Source: Pestalotiopsis fici W106-1
Lineage: Eukaryota > Ascomycota > Sordariomycetes > Amphisphaeriales > Sporocadaceae
Length of the DNA: 64,000 nucleotides
Assembly (NCBI RefSeq): GCF_000516985.1
Contig: NW_006917092.1
Span: 512,619-576,618 of the forward strand
Reading direction: 5' to 3'
A model generated the notes under the pieces. The model was not told where the DNA came from, did not search any database, and saw nothing but the letters and a program-made list of their open reading frames with translations. Shown here one piece after another: positions 32,501 through 44,664 of this stretch. The position numbers and the translations under genes were made by a program. Positions within the stretch are counted from its first letter, which is position 1. The number at the start of each line of letters is the position of its first letter.

Positions 32501-34073
32501 CCACTTGCTCCCTAGCAAAAAGTGAGTCAATGAGCATCAAAGTCACTATAGCTTAGTCACTTACCACGAGAGCAGTCACTTTCCCGGCAGGAACATGCAA
32601 AGAGAAATTGTCCAGAATAGTGACACCTGGCCTGGTAGGATAACTGAATGTAATATTCTCCACATCCAAGACTCCTTCAGTCGTCACTGGCTTTTCTCCA
32701 GTCTGGTCGAATGGGTCAATTTCGCTCACTCTGTCGATGAGGGCAAACACTTGACTAGCTGCCGTAGCCGCTCGGCCAAATGAGATGGTATAAGGGGCTA
32801 TCATGGTGATGGAAATCGTAGCAATGATGACTGACATCAGAACACTGCAAATGTCAGTAAGGTAAGACACGGATCCGGGATCATGCTCATACGTACGTGA
32901 AAACTGTTCCTAGTGAAGACACCTCCTGGTTCGCGACCATTTTGATGCCCTGCCAAAACGCCAGTCCCATGCCCGCATAGATGAGAAAGTATTCCAAGCT
33001 AAAGAAGAGCCCAAAGATGGGACTCTTCTTGTCGCCGAGAGCCTTAGCCTTGCAAAGGTATTCGTCGTAGCGAGCTACGAGTCGCGTACGAGCCCCGAGA
33101 GAGTGGACTGTCCGGGCAGTCGATAGTATGCTTTCTGCAAAGGCGCCGCCCTGGGCATATATACCCAGCATCTTGGTCTCGAGTTTTGCTTCGGCGGTTG
33201 CGACGATTCCCATCAATACAATGAGTGCCGGGGCGAGCCTGAAGCAAGAGAAGGGTCAGGACCCTTGTCTTTCAGGAAGTGGAAGTTGGGGAATAGAATG
33301 ACAGATCAACGCACCATATGAGTATAAGCGTCAGTTTCCATTGACTGGTAAAGGCAATGACAAACGCAGCCACAAAAGTGGACAAGGCCTGTACACACAA
33401 GCCTAGCTTTTCGGCAATGCCTGAATGGATCAAGTTGCCATTTGTTGTGGCTTGCACTATGGATCACCGTGTCAGTCGTTCTCTTTTCATAAAGGAGTAT
33501 GGGCCAGGTGGGCCAACGTACTTGAGATTGAACCTCCTGATCCAAGATCGAAGAAGGCGATTTCCTGCGCCAGAGCAGCCTTGAAGAACTGCTGTCTGAT
33601 GTTTCGCACAATTCTGTATGCGACATAGGTGGTCAAGGTCGTGTATATATACACGAGCACCAATCGACCAATACCAATGTAGACAAAGTAAAGGCAATAC
33701 TTGGAAACATTGCTCATGAATTCGGATGCAGTACTCTCGCCGACCACGAACCTGTTGAGAATGGTGATGAAGTTACCAATCACAATGTTGACAATGGCGA
33801 GTCCGACGCCAGAGCCTGCCGCGGCAACAAATGCCAGGAGCTCGAGTACGATATCGATAGGTTGGGCATAGGTGAAGATGCGCTGTGTGTCCCAGACATT
33901 AGTCTCAAGGTTGTGTCCCCATCAGGTTCTGACACACTTACAATATAAGAACCTCCAGATCCTTTGGAAGGGTCTTCGTCTTTAGGCTTGGGCTTTTCGG
34001 TTAATTTGGGGTTGAAAGCATCGGCCGGCGAGGGAAGTTCTCCGGCCGCATTTTGGGCGTCGTTCGTGCCCAT
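29517..34073 (-). CDS. Full-length ABCB/MDR-type ABC transporter
   Basis: Ten exons (34073-33942, 33882-33522, 33456-33315, 33238-32897, 32844-32565, 32511-31899, 31697-31401, 31338-31010, 30947-30455, 30397-29517) join in frame to 1289 residues in the layout (TMD-NBD)x2. NBD1: Walker A GASGSGKST near 420, LSGGQ signature, LLLDEATSALD and H-loop IVIAHKL. NBD2: Walker A GASGCGKST near 1068, LSGGQ, LLLDEATSALD and IAVAHRLST. Both ATP sites are complete. Each TMD has about six helices. The family exports hydrophobic drugs, toxins or metabolites across the plasma membrane. Intron 6, in the NBD1-TMD2 linker, is unusually long (201 nt). The gene points away from the metabolic genes at 35-43 kb, next to an aldehyde dehydrogenase on the same strand. 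Confidence 0.95.
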
Positions 34074-34937
34074 CTTGCTTCCTGCTTCTTCTTATGAGTT
34101 GAAGATGAACCAAGAGTGTTTCGTCCAAAGCAGTGCTTTTCCTGGGCCTTTTGTAATGCGCTGAATCCTGAAAATGTCGAGCTCGAGGTTATATATGACC
34201 CATAATGACTAATACCCCAACTTTAGGCATGCCATCTTCTTTTTTTCTGTAATGTTTATTCCTATTCGATGAAGCGTTTAGTGTCTTGGCATATCAAACT
34301 TCACTCTAATGGTGGAGAGTGCCGAGTGGTATAATAGAGGAGGATGACAGCCTCTTGCTAGTTCCTCAGCATCGAATTGTCGATATGGCTCAACCTCTTG
34401 TCAAAAAAAAGTCAAAAGAGCTCGTATTGGTAGTGGATCACTAAAGGGTTCACTGCCTCCAAAAATTTCCCTCGATTACGTTCGCCAAGTTTGTACTGGA
34501 GGAATGCGGAGATGTGCTGTAATGGTGGCTGCGGGCGCGGGCCCCTCGGCCACCGACGCCGTCGGTATTTTAAGCGGTCGGCCAAGTCAAGGCATGTCGC
34601 CATGAATCACCACAACGGCCCGGTAAAACCAGAGGCTCTTTTGCGGAAGCGATGGATAGCAAGAAAAAAATACTCCGCATTCGCCCCTATATGAGTGTAC
34701 TGAGTGTACCGAGAATGCTAAAAGCAACTTGCCCGACGGCAGCGAGACCGATGAGCTATATATCTCAGGCCCCAGGACTACAGCTTACCCATCATTATTA
34801 AGGAGCACACTAGAGTCCCTCGGCTTTATGGACTCTTGGCATCCCGAGTAAATATGTGATTTGCACAACCATGACTGGGTCTTAAACTCGTGAGAGATGC
34901 ACCGAGCACCATCTTCATATACTTGATATAACAAATT
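34074..34937. other. Intergenic stretch, no gene seen
   Basis: It lies between the ABC transporter start and the aldehyde dehydrogenase stop, both on the minus strand. It is AT-rich near 34220-34440. No convincing coding or RNA feature. Confidence 0.5.
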
Positions 34938-36673
34938 CTACTTGGGAACCACGACAGGTGCCTTGTAGCAGTGCACGACCTGGGGTTTACAATACACCAT
35001 GAGACCTTCGCGACCCCATTCACCACCCACGCCACTCTGTTTATACCCCGACAGATGAGCCTGCGGAAGCGGCTTCTCAAAACTATTGATCCAAATCGTA
35101 CCAGCCTCAATCTGGTCGGCGATGCGACGAGCGCGAACGAGGTCATCCGACCAGACAGCACCGCCTAGGCCGGTGAGGGTGTCGTTTGCCCGTCGAATAA
35201 CTTCGTCCTCGTCTTTCCACTTCATTACGGGAACAATGGGCCCTTGTTGATCATGTTAGCTTACTTGGACGGCATCATACAATATGACGCCAACTTACCG
35301 AATGCCTCGCCAGTGACGACCAGAGACTCGTCGGGAGGGTTGCTGACAATGGCAGGCTTGACAATAAAGTTCTCTGGAGACTCTTCCGGCGTACTTCCGA
35401 GAACAAAGTTGTGGTTGCCGCTGGCACTGTCCAGGAAGAACTTGCGGACGATATCGTATTGCATCTGATTCTGCACCGGCCCCAGCATGATACCTTGTTG
35501 CATGTCTGAAGTAGGTTCAACCTTCCACTGCTTCACCGTCTCCACCATGACGGCCAGGAACTCGTCGTAGATATCCTCGTGCACGTATACGCGCTTGCTG
35601 GCGACGCAGAGCTGGCCCGAGTTGAAAAAAGACCCGACTGCCACCTGGGGCGCGACAATCTTGGGGTCCACGTCTGGGCAAATAATGCTCGCGTTGTTGC
35701 CGCCGAGCTCCAGCGTGACGTTCTTGAGGGTGGCGGCGCAGGCGCTCATGATCTTTTTGCCCGTGGCCGTCGAGCCGGTAAAACTAATCTTGTCAATATC
35801 TGGGTGCGTGCAGAGGCGCGGACCCAGGTCGTCGCCGCCATTGATCGCCTGGAACACGCCCGGCGGGAATATGTGCTGCACGAGCTCGGCAAACTTGAGG
35901 ACCGAGTAGGGAGTAAAGGGCGACGGCTTGACAATGACACAGTTGCCAGTGACCAGACTTGCGGCGATCTTGCCCATGGCTAGTACCAAGGGAAAGTTCC
36001 ATGGGCAGATTGCCGCCACGATGCCTATGGGCTTTTGCACCATTGTGAGCTTTAGGCCGTCATCATCTTGGATCACCTTTTCCTCCAAGGGGGGTTGCTT
36101 TGCTACGACAAGTCAGCTACAATGTTCGTGGGCTTGTCACAATGATGCAGTACCATTGAATTCAAGAAAGTTGATGGCATGCTCAACTTCAAGATGGGCG
36201 AGTTGGATCTTTTTCATTGTAAGCTGTATGTCTCCGAGACTGGGCAATCGTTGAATACCTACCGGCTTGCCAACTTCCTTGGTCAGCAACTCGGCCATCT
36301 TTGCCTTGTTCTCCGATAGGACGTCGCGGGCCTGGAGAAGTTTCTCCTGCCGGCTCTCCCAGGATGTCCTCGACCATGACGCGAAGGCATTCTTGGATGA
36401 CAGAATGGCCTCATCGAGATCACTCTGCGCTGCTATTGGCACGTCCCATAGTGGCTTTCGCGTAGACGGGTCAATTCCATGGTGCACTTGTTGCCCACGT
36501 CTGAGTTGGCCGCCAATAATATTAGAAAATCGTTCAAAGTCGGCCGACGGCATGCTGATACTTCGCTTTTGATAGACGACGAGTCGTACAGGGAGGGACG
36601 CGCGGTTAAGCCGCCCCGCGATTTTTGGAGTAGGGAATCGTCTCATGATAATGATAAGAATACTCTGGTTCAA
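34938..36673 (-). CDS. NAD(P)-dependent aldehyde dehydrogenase
   Basis: Three exons (36673-36154, 36102-35299, 35242-34938) give 542 residues; starting at the ATG at 36553 gives 502, the usual ALDH length. The extra 40 residues are Arg-rich and free of acids (RRFPTPKIAGRLNRASLPVRL) and could be a mitochondrial signal. The catalytic set is complete: cofactor loop FTGSTATGKKI, general-base Glu in LELGGNNASI, nucleophilic Cys in NSGQLCVASKR, and the family's CPWNFPL near the oxyanion Asn. The end, GEWGREGLMVY, is typical. It oxidises an aldehyde to the acid. It is divergent, across about 1.07 kb, from a zinc alcohol dehydrogenase, which would make its likely substrate. Confidence 0.95.
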
Positions 36674-37740
36674 AGCCCGTCACCCGACCTGCCCGCGTGC
36701 TTCGACAGGCGACCACTCATAGATCAATATATGCCTGCACCATGCCATAAAATGCCCGAGGCAGATTGATAATCAGGGACCAACTCCTGGGTTTCAACGT
36801 GCCAAAGCTTTTGGATTGACCCTGTCAAGCCGTTAGCTCTCTCGATCGAATGTGGGGGAACGGCACCCTGCTCAGCGTAGCATGGAATGCCATTCCGATG
36901 CTACTCTGGTTTGGAATCGTTTGGCCGACGCTAAACTGAGGCCCACGGCTACCGGCCAAGTGGCGTGGTCGCGAATCGGCAGTGGGCAGAGCTGTGGTGC
37001 TGTTTCAATCGGCTGCAAAGGTAGGCAGATATTCTGGCAATTGAAGTCACGGCATTTATTTGAGATGGCTTTGTATATGATGGATCTCAAGCACAGCCAA
37101 ACAATGGTTTATTCTTACTCGTCAATTTGCCCAGCGGCGTGCAAGCCGTCTAAACTTTATGCAACCGGGAATATACTGCACCTATAGAGTAAGACATTCA
37201 TGTCTCTTTCTTTCTGGAAGAGGTGACACCAATTCAAAAGCTATCGTAACTGAGAGTGCCTGTATTTCCTAAACATGCCCAATCAATTCTCTTCCAATTG
37301 ACCAATTCAAACAATCAGTGGAATCTGCCGTGTCTTTGCCTAGGATCTGTTCTAACCGACCGGTAATTTTGCGCGGCAGTGGGGTTGAGAGCGCCGACTT
37401 CCTCCCCCTGGCGAGATCCAGGAGCTGGAGATTAGCTGAACTCTAACGGCTTGGGGCCGTTGAAAGCCTCCCTGGCCCAAACCGTTTTTGATTCGTCACA
37501 GTGGAGTATACCACTGTGATTCCTGGGGGAATGCGGGGTTTATAGCAATGCTAAGAATGCTAAATGATAAATCTACCAAGGTAAAGCTGGGAGCCTATGA
37601 AGCCATCGCGTGACGGTTCATAATCTCAGCTTATCGACTAAACTTGACGTTCAATCTTGAGCGTGGGCGATTCTATTTGACTTTGAGCGCCCCCTGAATT
37701 ACAACCACCGCCTGAACAGAAACACCCACGCCGACTCAAG
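36674..37740. other. Divergent promoter region of the ALDH and ADH genes
   Basis: A 1.07-kb region between two divergent dehydrogenase genes, so shared control is possible. No known site stands out and no gene is seen. Confidence 0.5.
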
Positions 37741-38974
37741 ATGACACTCACAAAAGATTATCAAAAGGCTGCTGTAGTTGTTGCAAGTTACGCGTGTCTC
37801 GTGTAAATCATGAATACCACCAGCTAATACAATTCTCCAGCGCGAGGGGGGCTCGCCACGCTTTGAAATCCACGATGTACCAAGACCTGCGCTGAAGCCT
37901 TGGGAAGTCCTGGTCTCTCTCTCGGCCTCTGGTATCTGTGGCACCGACGTATCTCTGGCCTCTGGACACCTGGGCCCCTGCTGCGATATACTGGGTCACG
38001 AAGGCGTCGGCAAGATCGAGGCCATCGGAGCCGGTGTAGATCCAACCATTGCAAAGATCGGCGACCGCGTAGGTATCGCATGGGTTCGAGACGCTTGCGG
38101 TGCTTGCGAGTATTGCCTTATCCCCGGCGGCGAGACGAGATGTGTTGAGCAGTTGAATTCGGGGAGAAAAATTGATGGCACATTTGCAGAGTTTTGCACC
38201 GTACCTAGCAGGTACCTTCTCAAGCTGCCGGATGATCTGGCGGTTGCCGACGAACTAGTCGCACCGATCTTGTGCGGAGGCGTCACGGCATACAAGGCAC
38301 TGAAAAGCTGCAACGCGACGCCGGGTTCGTGGGTGGCCATATCCGGAGCCGGCGGTGGTGTCGGTGCGCTGGCGATACAATACGCTAGAGCCATGGGATA
38401 TCGTGTCATTGCTATAGACGTGGGCACAAGCAAAGAAGAGTACTGCCGCTCTCTTGGTGCTGAAGTCTACTTGGATGCCAAGAACGATGTCGCAGCAGCA
38501 GTGTATACGTCGACTAAAGGCACGAGAGCCAAGGCAGTCATTGTGACTGCAGGCTCAGGCGCCGCTTATCAGAGTGCTTTCGATATTGTCGCTGCCTTTG
38601 GAACCGTGGTTTGTGTTGGTATACCGCCACCGCCTCAGACCATGGCCCTCCATCCTCTTCAGTTCATCGACAAGGGCATTTCCCTTATCGGATCCTTGAC
38701 CGGGACGCGGACGGACACGTTGGAGGCTCTGGAGTTTGTCCAGAGAGGAGCAGTGAAACCGTCTGTCAATATCATTTCATTAAACGACCTGCCAGTTGTT
38801 GCAGATCGTGTCGCCGAGGTATGTATTATCTATTTTCAAGCTTGGACGTATCTGGGAGACTGTGGGACTGACGTTTGCCAGACGACGGGAAAGTACGTCA
38901 TTCGTTTTGGCAAAGCGCAAATAGCAACTCCTGTGCAGAGTAATGGAGATGTCTCCAGCAACAATAACATTTGA
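37741..38974 (+). CDS. Zinc-dependent alcohol dehydrogenase
   Basis: Exon 2 is 37841-38818 and exon 3 is 38882-38974 after a 63-nt intron; with a short first exon from 37741 the protein is about 365-370 residues, normal for medium-chain ADH. Catalytic zinc ligands are visible in SGICGTDVSLASGH and LGHEGVGKIEAIG. The four structural-zinc cysteines are in RDACGACEYC ... ETRCVEQ. The NAD-binding loop is SGAGGGVGALAIQYARAMGY. Exon 1 starts MTLTKDYQKAA; three weak donors (GTAGTT, GTTGTT, GTTGCA at 37774-37785) keep phase, so its last one to three codons are unsure. The second intron is a multiple of three with no stop, so retention would lengthen the protein. It is divergent from an ALDH. Confidence 0.87.
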
Positions 38975-39776
38975 AGTTAGAGCACCGATACTATGGTAGT
39001 AGATATATTGCGAACTTTCTATATTTTTGATCAAGGCAGTGGGCATAGAGCTTCAATACAATATCGCACCGTTCAAAGACCAGCTGAAAACTATTATCAC
39101 CAAATTTGTGACCACATTGAATCAGCTTTCCTCCAACATCTATTTCGTGTTACTATTACCGGCTAATGGAGAAAGGCAAGCACCGCTTCATACTCAGCAA
39201 TAGGAAATCAGGCTATTTCACTTTCATACTGCTTATATAGCTTTGCGTTGGACCGAAGGCAAAGCAAGGTCGCACAAAGAGCGTGACCTGTTCTACCCAA
39301 CTTCCTGTTTCAATCATTTATTTACTAAAGTGGAAAAATTATTAGAAGCACTAGAATCTTTTCCGTATTTAGCCGACAAGTCATACCTTGAGATAGATAT
39401 TCCAAAGGCAACCCGGCCTCTTCCCCGCATTACTTTAATATCCGTAGGCCCTAGCTTGAAGGTGTTCTTTGTGTATGTACTTGAGCTTCAGGAAACAAAC
39501 AACCATTCACTATCAGGCTGCTTTTCATCCACACCCACTCGTTTGATAAGCCATAACACACGTGTTTTAATTTGAAAAAACTGCCAGACTCGAAGCGGAG
39601 AGAGAGGTGGCCGGAGAAATGGCGTCTAGCTCAAACCACTTGCGGAATGCTAATTATAGATGGTTGATGATGAGTATAAAGACCCTCCATGGCTTGGCTC
39701 AAACCGATGCCAGGTTGTATAGCGACTCTTTTTCTCAAAAGCACTCCATTCCAAACTTGCTAGGGACAACATCAAC
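38975..39776. other. Intergenic stretch with esterase promoter
   Basis: No gene seen. It is AT-rich at its centre. A TATAAA at 39675-39680 is placed as the core promoter of the esterase gene. Confidence 0.5.
39675..39680 (+). promoter_or_regulatory. TATA box of the esterase gene
   Basis: TATAAA followed by GACCC, 97 bases upstream of the ATG at 39777, a usual distance in inducible fungal genes for secreted enzymes. Confidence 0.45.
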
Positions 39777-40899
39777 ATGTATTTCAGTACAAGAGTAGCG
39801 AGCCTCGTTGCTCTCTGCACTCTCGGCAGCTGTCAGTCCATCACCAAGGTCAATGACTTCAATGCGGGTCCTACAAAGCTGGGCATGTATGTCTACGTGC
39901 CCAAGGGTCTAACAACGCCCGCACCGATCGTGGTGGCTGTCCATCACTGCCAAGGTTCGGCTCAAGGATACTCTACCGAGTCTCACTACCTGCCACTGGC
40001 AGACTCGCACAAGTTTATCTTGATCTACCCCAACTCGAGATCCAGCGGAGGTTGCTTTGATGTTGCGTCAACAGCGAGTACGTTCTTGGTCTTTTCTGTG
40101 TCGACAACAATTGTATCGATACCAGTACAAGGCGAATTGCAAACTATGGAGACATCTTACTAACATGCTCACAACAGCTCTGACCCACAACGGTGGCGGC
40201 GACAGCCAGACCATCGTCAACATGGTCAAGTACGCAGCGACCAACTACGGCGGCGACCTGAACCGGACCTTTGTCACGGGGACCAGCTCGGGCGCCATGA
40301 TGACCAACGTGCTCGTCGGGGCCTACCCAGACGTCTTCAAGGCGGGTTCGTCCTACTCGGGCGTGCCGGACGGCTGCTTCTACGTTTCCGGCTCGACGGC
40401 GACCCAGGACCCTCCAGGCTGGAGCAACTCGTGCGCCAACGGGCAGACTACCAAGACTGCTCAGCAATGGGGAGACTTGGTCCGTTCGTACTACCCCGGG
40501 TATACTGGCGCCAGGCCCAGAATGCAAATGTGAGAATTTCGCAGCCCTGTCCTATCTTGCAAATCAGAACCGTCATCTAATATTGAAACAAACAGTTGGC
40601 ACGGAACAGCAGATACCACCCTCCGATATCCCAACTGTAAGTCCATACTCGTCATGTAAGTCAATGATAGATGGCTAATTCCTATGAAAGACCAGGAAGC
40701 CTTGAAGGAGTGGTCCAATGTCTTGAATCTCACCACGTCAAAGGACACGGCCAACAGCCCACAAAGCGGCTACACCATGACCATTTACGGAGAGGGCACG
40801 GCAACGACAGCACAACTGGTGGGATACAGCGCTCAGGGAGTCGGCCACACGGTGCCTGTACATGAGACGATGGATCTTGCATTCTTCGGAATAGCATAA
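39777..40899 (+). CDS. Secreted CE1-type esterase (acetylxylan/feruloyl esterase, PHB-depolymerase fold)
   Basis: Four exons (39777-40077, 40178-40529, 40596-40636, 40691-40899) give 300 residues. A signal peptide (VASLVALCTLGSCQS) is followed by the catalytic domain; there is no cellulose-binding module. The serine nucleophile is in VTGTSSGAMM; the Asp is likely in HGTADTTLRYPN; the His is likely in GVGHTVPVHE. VAVHHCQGSAQG matches the family's oxyanion strand. Such enzymes remove acetyl or feruloyl groups from xylan outside the cell. The first intron (100 nt) is AT-richer than its exons. The third exon is only 41 nt but holds conserved residues, and every junction closes in phase. Its neighbours are an alcohol dehydrogenase upstream and a P450 downstream, both on the same strand. 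Confidence 0.93.
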
Positions 40900-41234
40900 A
40901 TCATGACCGTACTAGTCGCAATGTGACGTTATGGGTATTTCCTGGCTACGTAAAAACATGGCGGATGTGAACGGTGAATGAAGATTTCGGGGCAAGAGGC
41001 GAAACGGGACATGCTCTCCATATGTACTCCATTGTATCCACCTAGAGCCCCCTGCTCATGCTGCATGTTGAACAATCAAGATGATATGATTTGGTCAACA
41101 ACAACGGGGCGGCCAGACAAAAATCCAGTCTCGTATCTTGACCAGGGTGTTTGAATTTTGAATCTTGCCATGGGCAGACATAACGTCCTGTGAAGAAAGC
41201 AATCCAGCTCTCGTCAGCCTATCTGAATGCGATC

Positions 41235-43012
41235 ATGTCTTGGACCAATTTCATGTATACAACGACGGAGAAGCTCCGCACTCCTGATGATAGCAAGTCC
41301 TATGTGCTTGCTGTAATTACAGTGTTCCTACTGCTGGTCATCACAGTTGCAACATGGCGCCGGTACTTTTCGCCCCTCAGTGACCTGCCAGGACCATTTT
41401 GGGCCTCCATCACGCGGCTATGGCACGTCAAGATTATCATTGCCGGAGACCAAAATGTACAATTGAGCCGGCTGCACGAAAAGCATGGCAACTTTATCCG
41501 CATGGCGCCGAACGAGGTCAGCGTCACGCACCCCGACGCCGTGCGGAAGATTCTCCTCAATCCATTGAGAAAGGTGCGCCTCTCCCAGAACACTCGAGCG
41601 CTTTCTCATGTGCTGCTAACACACCTAGGGAGTGTTTTACAACATCTCTGCTATCCCGGACTGGCGATACCAGACGCCCATGTCGACATTGGACCCCAAG
41701 GAAAAAATCGAGAGGTCCAAAGCTTTCTCGTCGGGCTATGCGCAATCCAACGTGATCAAGTACGAGGAGGATATCAACCCGCTCATCACGCAACTGTGCG
41801 GCTGGTTGGATCGATACGCCGAATCAGGCGACCGCATGAATCTTGACAAGTTTCTCCTCTACACCGCCTTTGACGTGGTCGGCGAGGTCTTGTTTTCCAA
41901 GCCCTTTGGTTTCATTGAGAAGGGAGAGGACCTGGGTAACAGCATCGCCAAGAATCTGGCACAGGAATCCATCGGAACCCCTGTGGCTCAGTTTCGTTGG
42001 GCCCAGCTGCTGCTGGGGAATCCAGTGGTGACTACTCTCGGCCTGAACCCGGGATCCATGCTCATGGACACGGCCATGACGGCTTTCAAGGAGCGCCAGA
42101 AGAACCCCGATGCTCGCTTTGATATCATCGCACACTGGTTCCGCTACCTAAAAGACCACCCGGACCGGACCAACCTGCGGAATATTGAGGCGCAGACGAC
42201 GACGAATGTGGCAGCGGGATCCGACACCGTGACTTGCGCTCTCCAGAGCATTCTCTACCACCTGATCCTTCACCCGTCCACGTACGATCAAGCCCGCGCC
42301 GAGATTGACGCGGCCCGGAAACAAGGACGCTGCGGCGACAAGGTCATCTCCTTTGCCGATACGCAGAAACTACCGTACCTCCAAGCCTGTATCAAGGAGG
42401 GCCTACGCATCCACGCCCCTGTGCCAATGGGCCTGCAACGAGTGGCGCCTAAAGGTGGCCTCACGATTGGCGAGCGGACTTTTCCCGAGGGCACCACGTT
42501 GTCCATCAACCCCTGGTAAGACATTGAGCCTGTCAAGTCCGGATGATGAGTGTTGTGCAGAAAAGAATTGCTGACAGTGATCTCTGTAGGGTATTACACC
42601 ACTCCAAAGAGCTCTGGGGCGACAATGCAGACGACTGGAGCCCAGAACGTTGGCTAGTCAATGACACCTCCGTGCTCGACAAGCATTGGATACCTGTAAG
42701 TCATGGACCGACGGAATGGAGATTTTGCGTTTCCAAATTGACAGATATCCTACAGTTTGGAGCTGGATTCAATGCATGCCCTGGCCAGCACGTTGCCCGG
42801 ATGCAACTTTCAAAGATTTGCGCGACCGTAAGTTCTTTTTTGGGGGGACCAAGTCCGGACGTGGTTTCGACTCTAGACTGACAACTCAACAGATTATCCG
42901 TGACTACGACCTCAAGCTCGTGGACCCATCGAAACCATGGAAGTGGATGGCCTACTTCACCATGGTGCCTAATTCGTGGCCCGTGTATGTAGCGAAAAGG
43001 GCAGACGCATAG
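41235..43012 (+). CDS. Cytochrome P450, pisatin demethylase/benzoate hydroxylase-like
   Basis: Five exons (41235-41573, 41629-42515, 42590-42695, 42756-42827, 42893-43012) give 507 residues. An amino-terminal membrane anchor (YVLAVITVFLLLVITVATW) is followed by the Pro-rich hinge LSDLPGPFW, so it is an ER-bound class II enzyme that needs a P450 reductase. The I-helix oxygen motif is AAGSDTV; ExxR is in KEGLR; PERW is in WSPERWLV; the heme loop is FGAGFNACPGQ with the Cys thiolate at about residue 452. The overall pattern (HGNFIRMAPNEVSVTHPDAVRKI) resembles fungal CYP groups related to pisatin demethylase and benzoate 4-monooxygenase. The substrate is unknown; an aromatic compound is plausible given the esterase and dehydrogenases beside it. 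Confidence 0.94.
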
Positions 43013-44664
43013 AGATACACTTTGCACATATACTCGTGGTCATTTTTGTTCTTGTGGGTATGAACCGCAATGCCTCCTACGCCTAGGACTCATTCTGCAA
43101 TGAGAAAGACCCAAAGGAAACCAGATGAAATGCTGGACCTTTGGTGGCCAAAGCTCCGGCTAACCAGGGCACGATCCGTTGCAGAAGTCGGCAATCTGAC
43201 TGTGCCGTTCTGATGCGTCGAAGCAGGCCCCGGTCGTTTTTTAAGGATGGATTTGTGACGTGAAGATATGAAAAGAACCAAAAATGATGTCGGGATGATA
43301 TACGTATATGAAAGAGCTTCGCACAAAATCGCGACATTGTTCGCTAGAGTCTGTGCTCAGTGTCCAGTGCCACAAAGGTGTACATACCTATTCCCTTGGT
43401 GTTAAAATGAGCCATGTTTTGATGGATGACGTGGGCCTAAATCATTGTCGGATACTGCTAAAGAGACATAATATTTGCGCCTAGCACGCGCGTGTGTGTC
43501 ATGATTGATTTGATTAGATAGTTACTACAAGAGCAATCATTTGTAATCTTCAGCAGCAGTTGACGATCAAGGAGGCAGCAATGATGAGAGATCAGCGTGT
43601 TGAATCAGCACTAATGTAGGCAACCAGTGGATGGTATAGGACGCTAAAGGCCTACTACATACGATGATTCGAATGCCGATCAAGGCGGTAGATGAATTAG
43701 TACTCTGTTTTTTTTTTCAACATTTTCACCGCCAGGTTTGGAAAGTCTTGGTAAATAAGTTTAAAAACAAGTCAAAAAAATCCCCACAGTCCCGAGGGGA
43801 GAAAGGAAAAAATGGCAGCCTGTCAACCTGTACATTCAGGCTTACTGGGGCTTCCTAGCGATGATAGGCAGAGTAGGTCAAAAATAGCTACACTGGAGTC
43901 GGTGCTAAGCCAATTGCCGCAGAGGGTCCCGTCCCTTACCTCTTGGCATGTTCAGCCGTAATATCAAATATCCTTGCTCAGGGACCACGGATTGCATTTG
44001 GAGAAAGCAAGACAAGCCGCAGTCCAACCGAAGAAAGGCGAGTTGACAATATGCACAGTAGGTTGATGCTGAATCCTTTTTTTCATGCTCGGGGTCGTCT
44101 TATTGGAAGATAGGAATGGTAAGGGGATAGCATCAGCCAAAGATCATTGTGCGTGCGTGCGGATCAGCGCTCCCTCTCCCGTGTCCCCGGTTCTCGAACG
44201 TAGGATTCGGAACCCTGTATAAGCGTGCCGTGGTGCATGGGTCCTTTTGGACGGAAGAAAGCCAGCAAAGGCCCAATTGAAACGGAATATCTGCAGGCTT
44301 CGCAAGGACCTGAAGATCCAAGAGATCACTCGAAATAGTCTGCACTCATTCGGGACCGTGGGTCAAATCCTTTGACGTACCATTGCTCTCAAAACCTTGT
44401 GCGACTTTGGCCCCCATCCTTTTTGCCTCTGATATCATTAATCAATCATTTATATGGTCGTCTTACGACTATCTGTCGCCGCTACCATTTTTCTCTGGAC
44501 TTGCCTTTCGTGGTAGCATTTGAAAATTGGTTTCTTCAATTATCGTGACTCTTACCTTGATATCTTCTTCCATGGTTGAACTATCATCCGTCTCTAGTTG
44601 AGCTTGGCATGAGAACACTGTGCGATTGAACTTCAACCTAAGTGGACAGGGGAGTAGGATCACC
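43013..44664. other. 1.65-kb intergenic region, no gene seen
   Basis: It separates the P450 from the lectin-like gene. The longest open stretches are 84 codons (43083-43337, minus) and the one on the minus strand at 44469-44876, which lies partly opposite the lectin gene. No recognisable motif or repeat. Confidence 0.5.
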
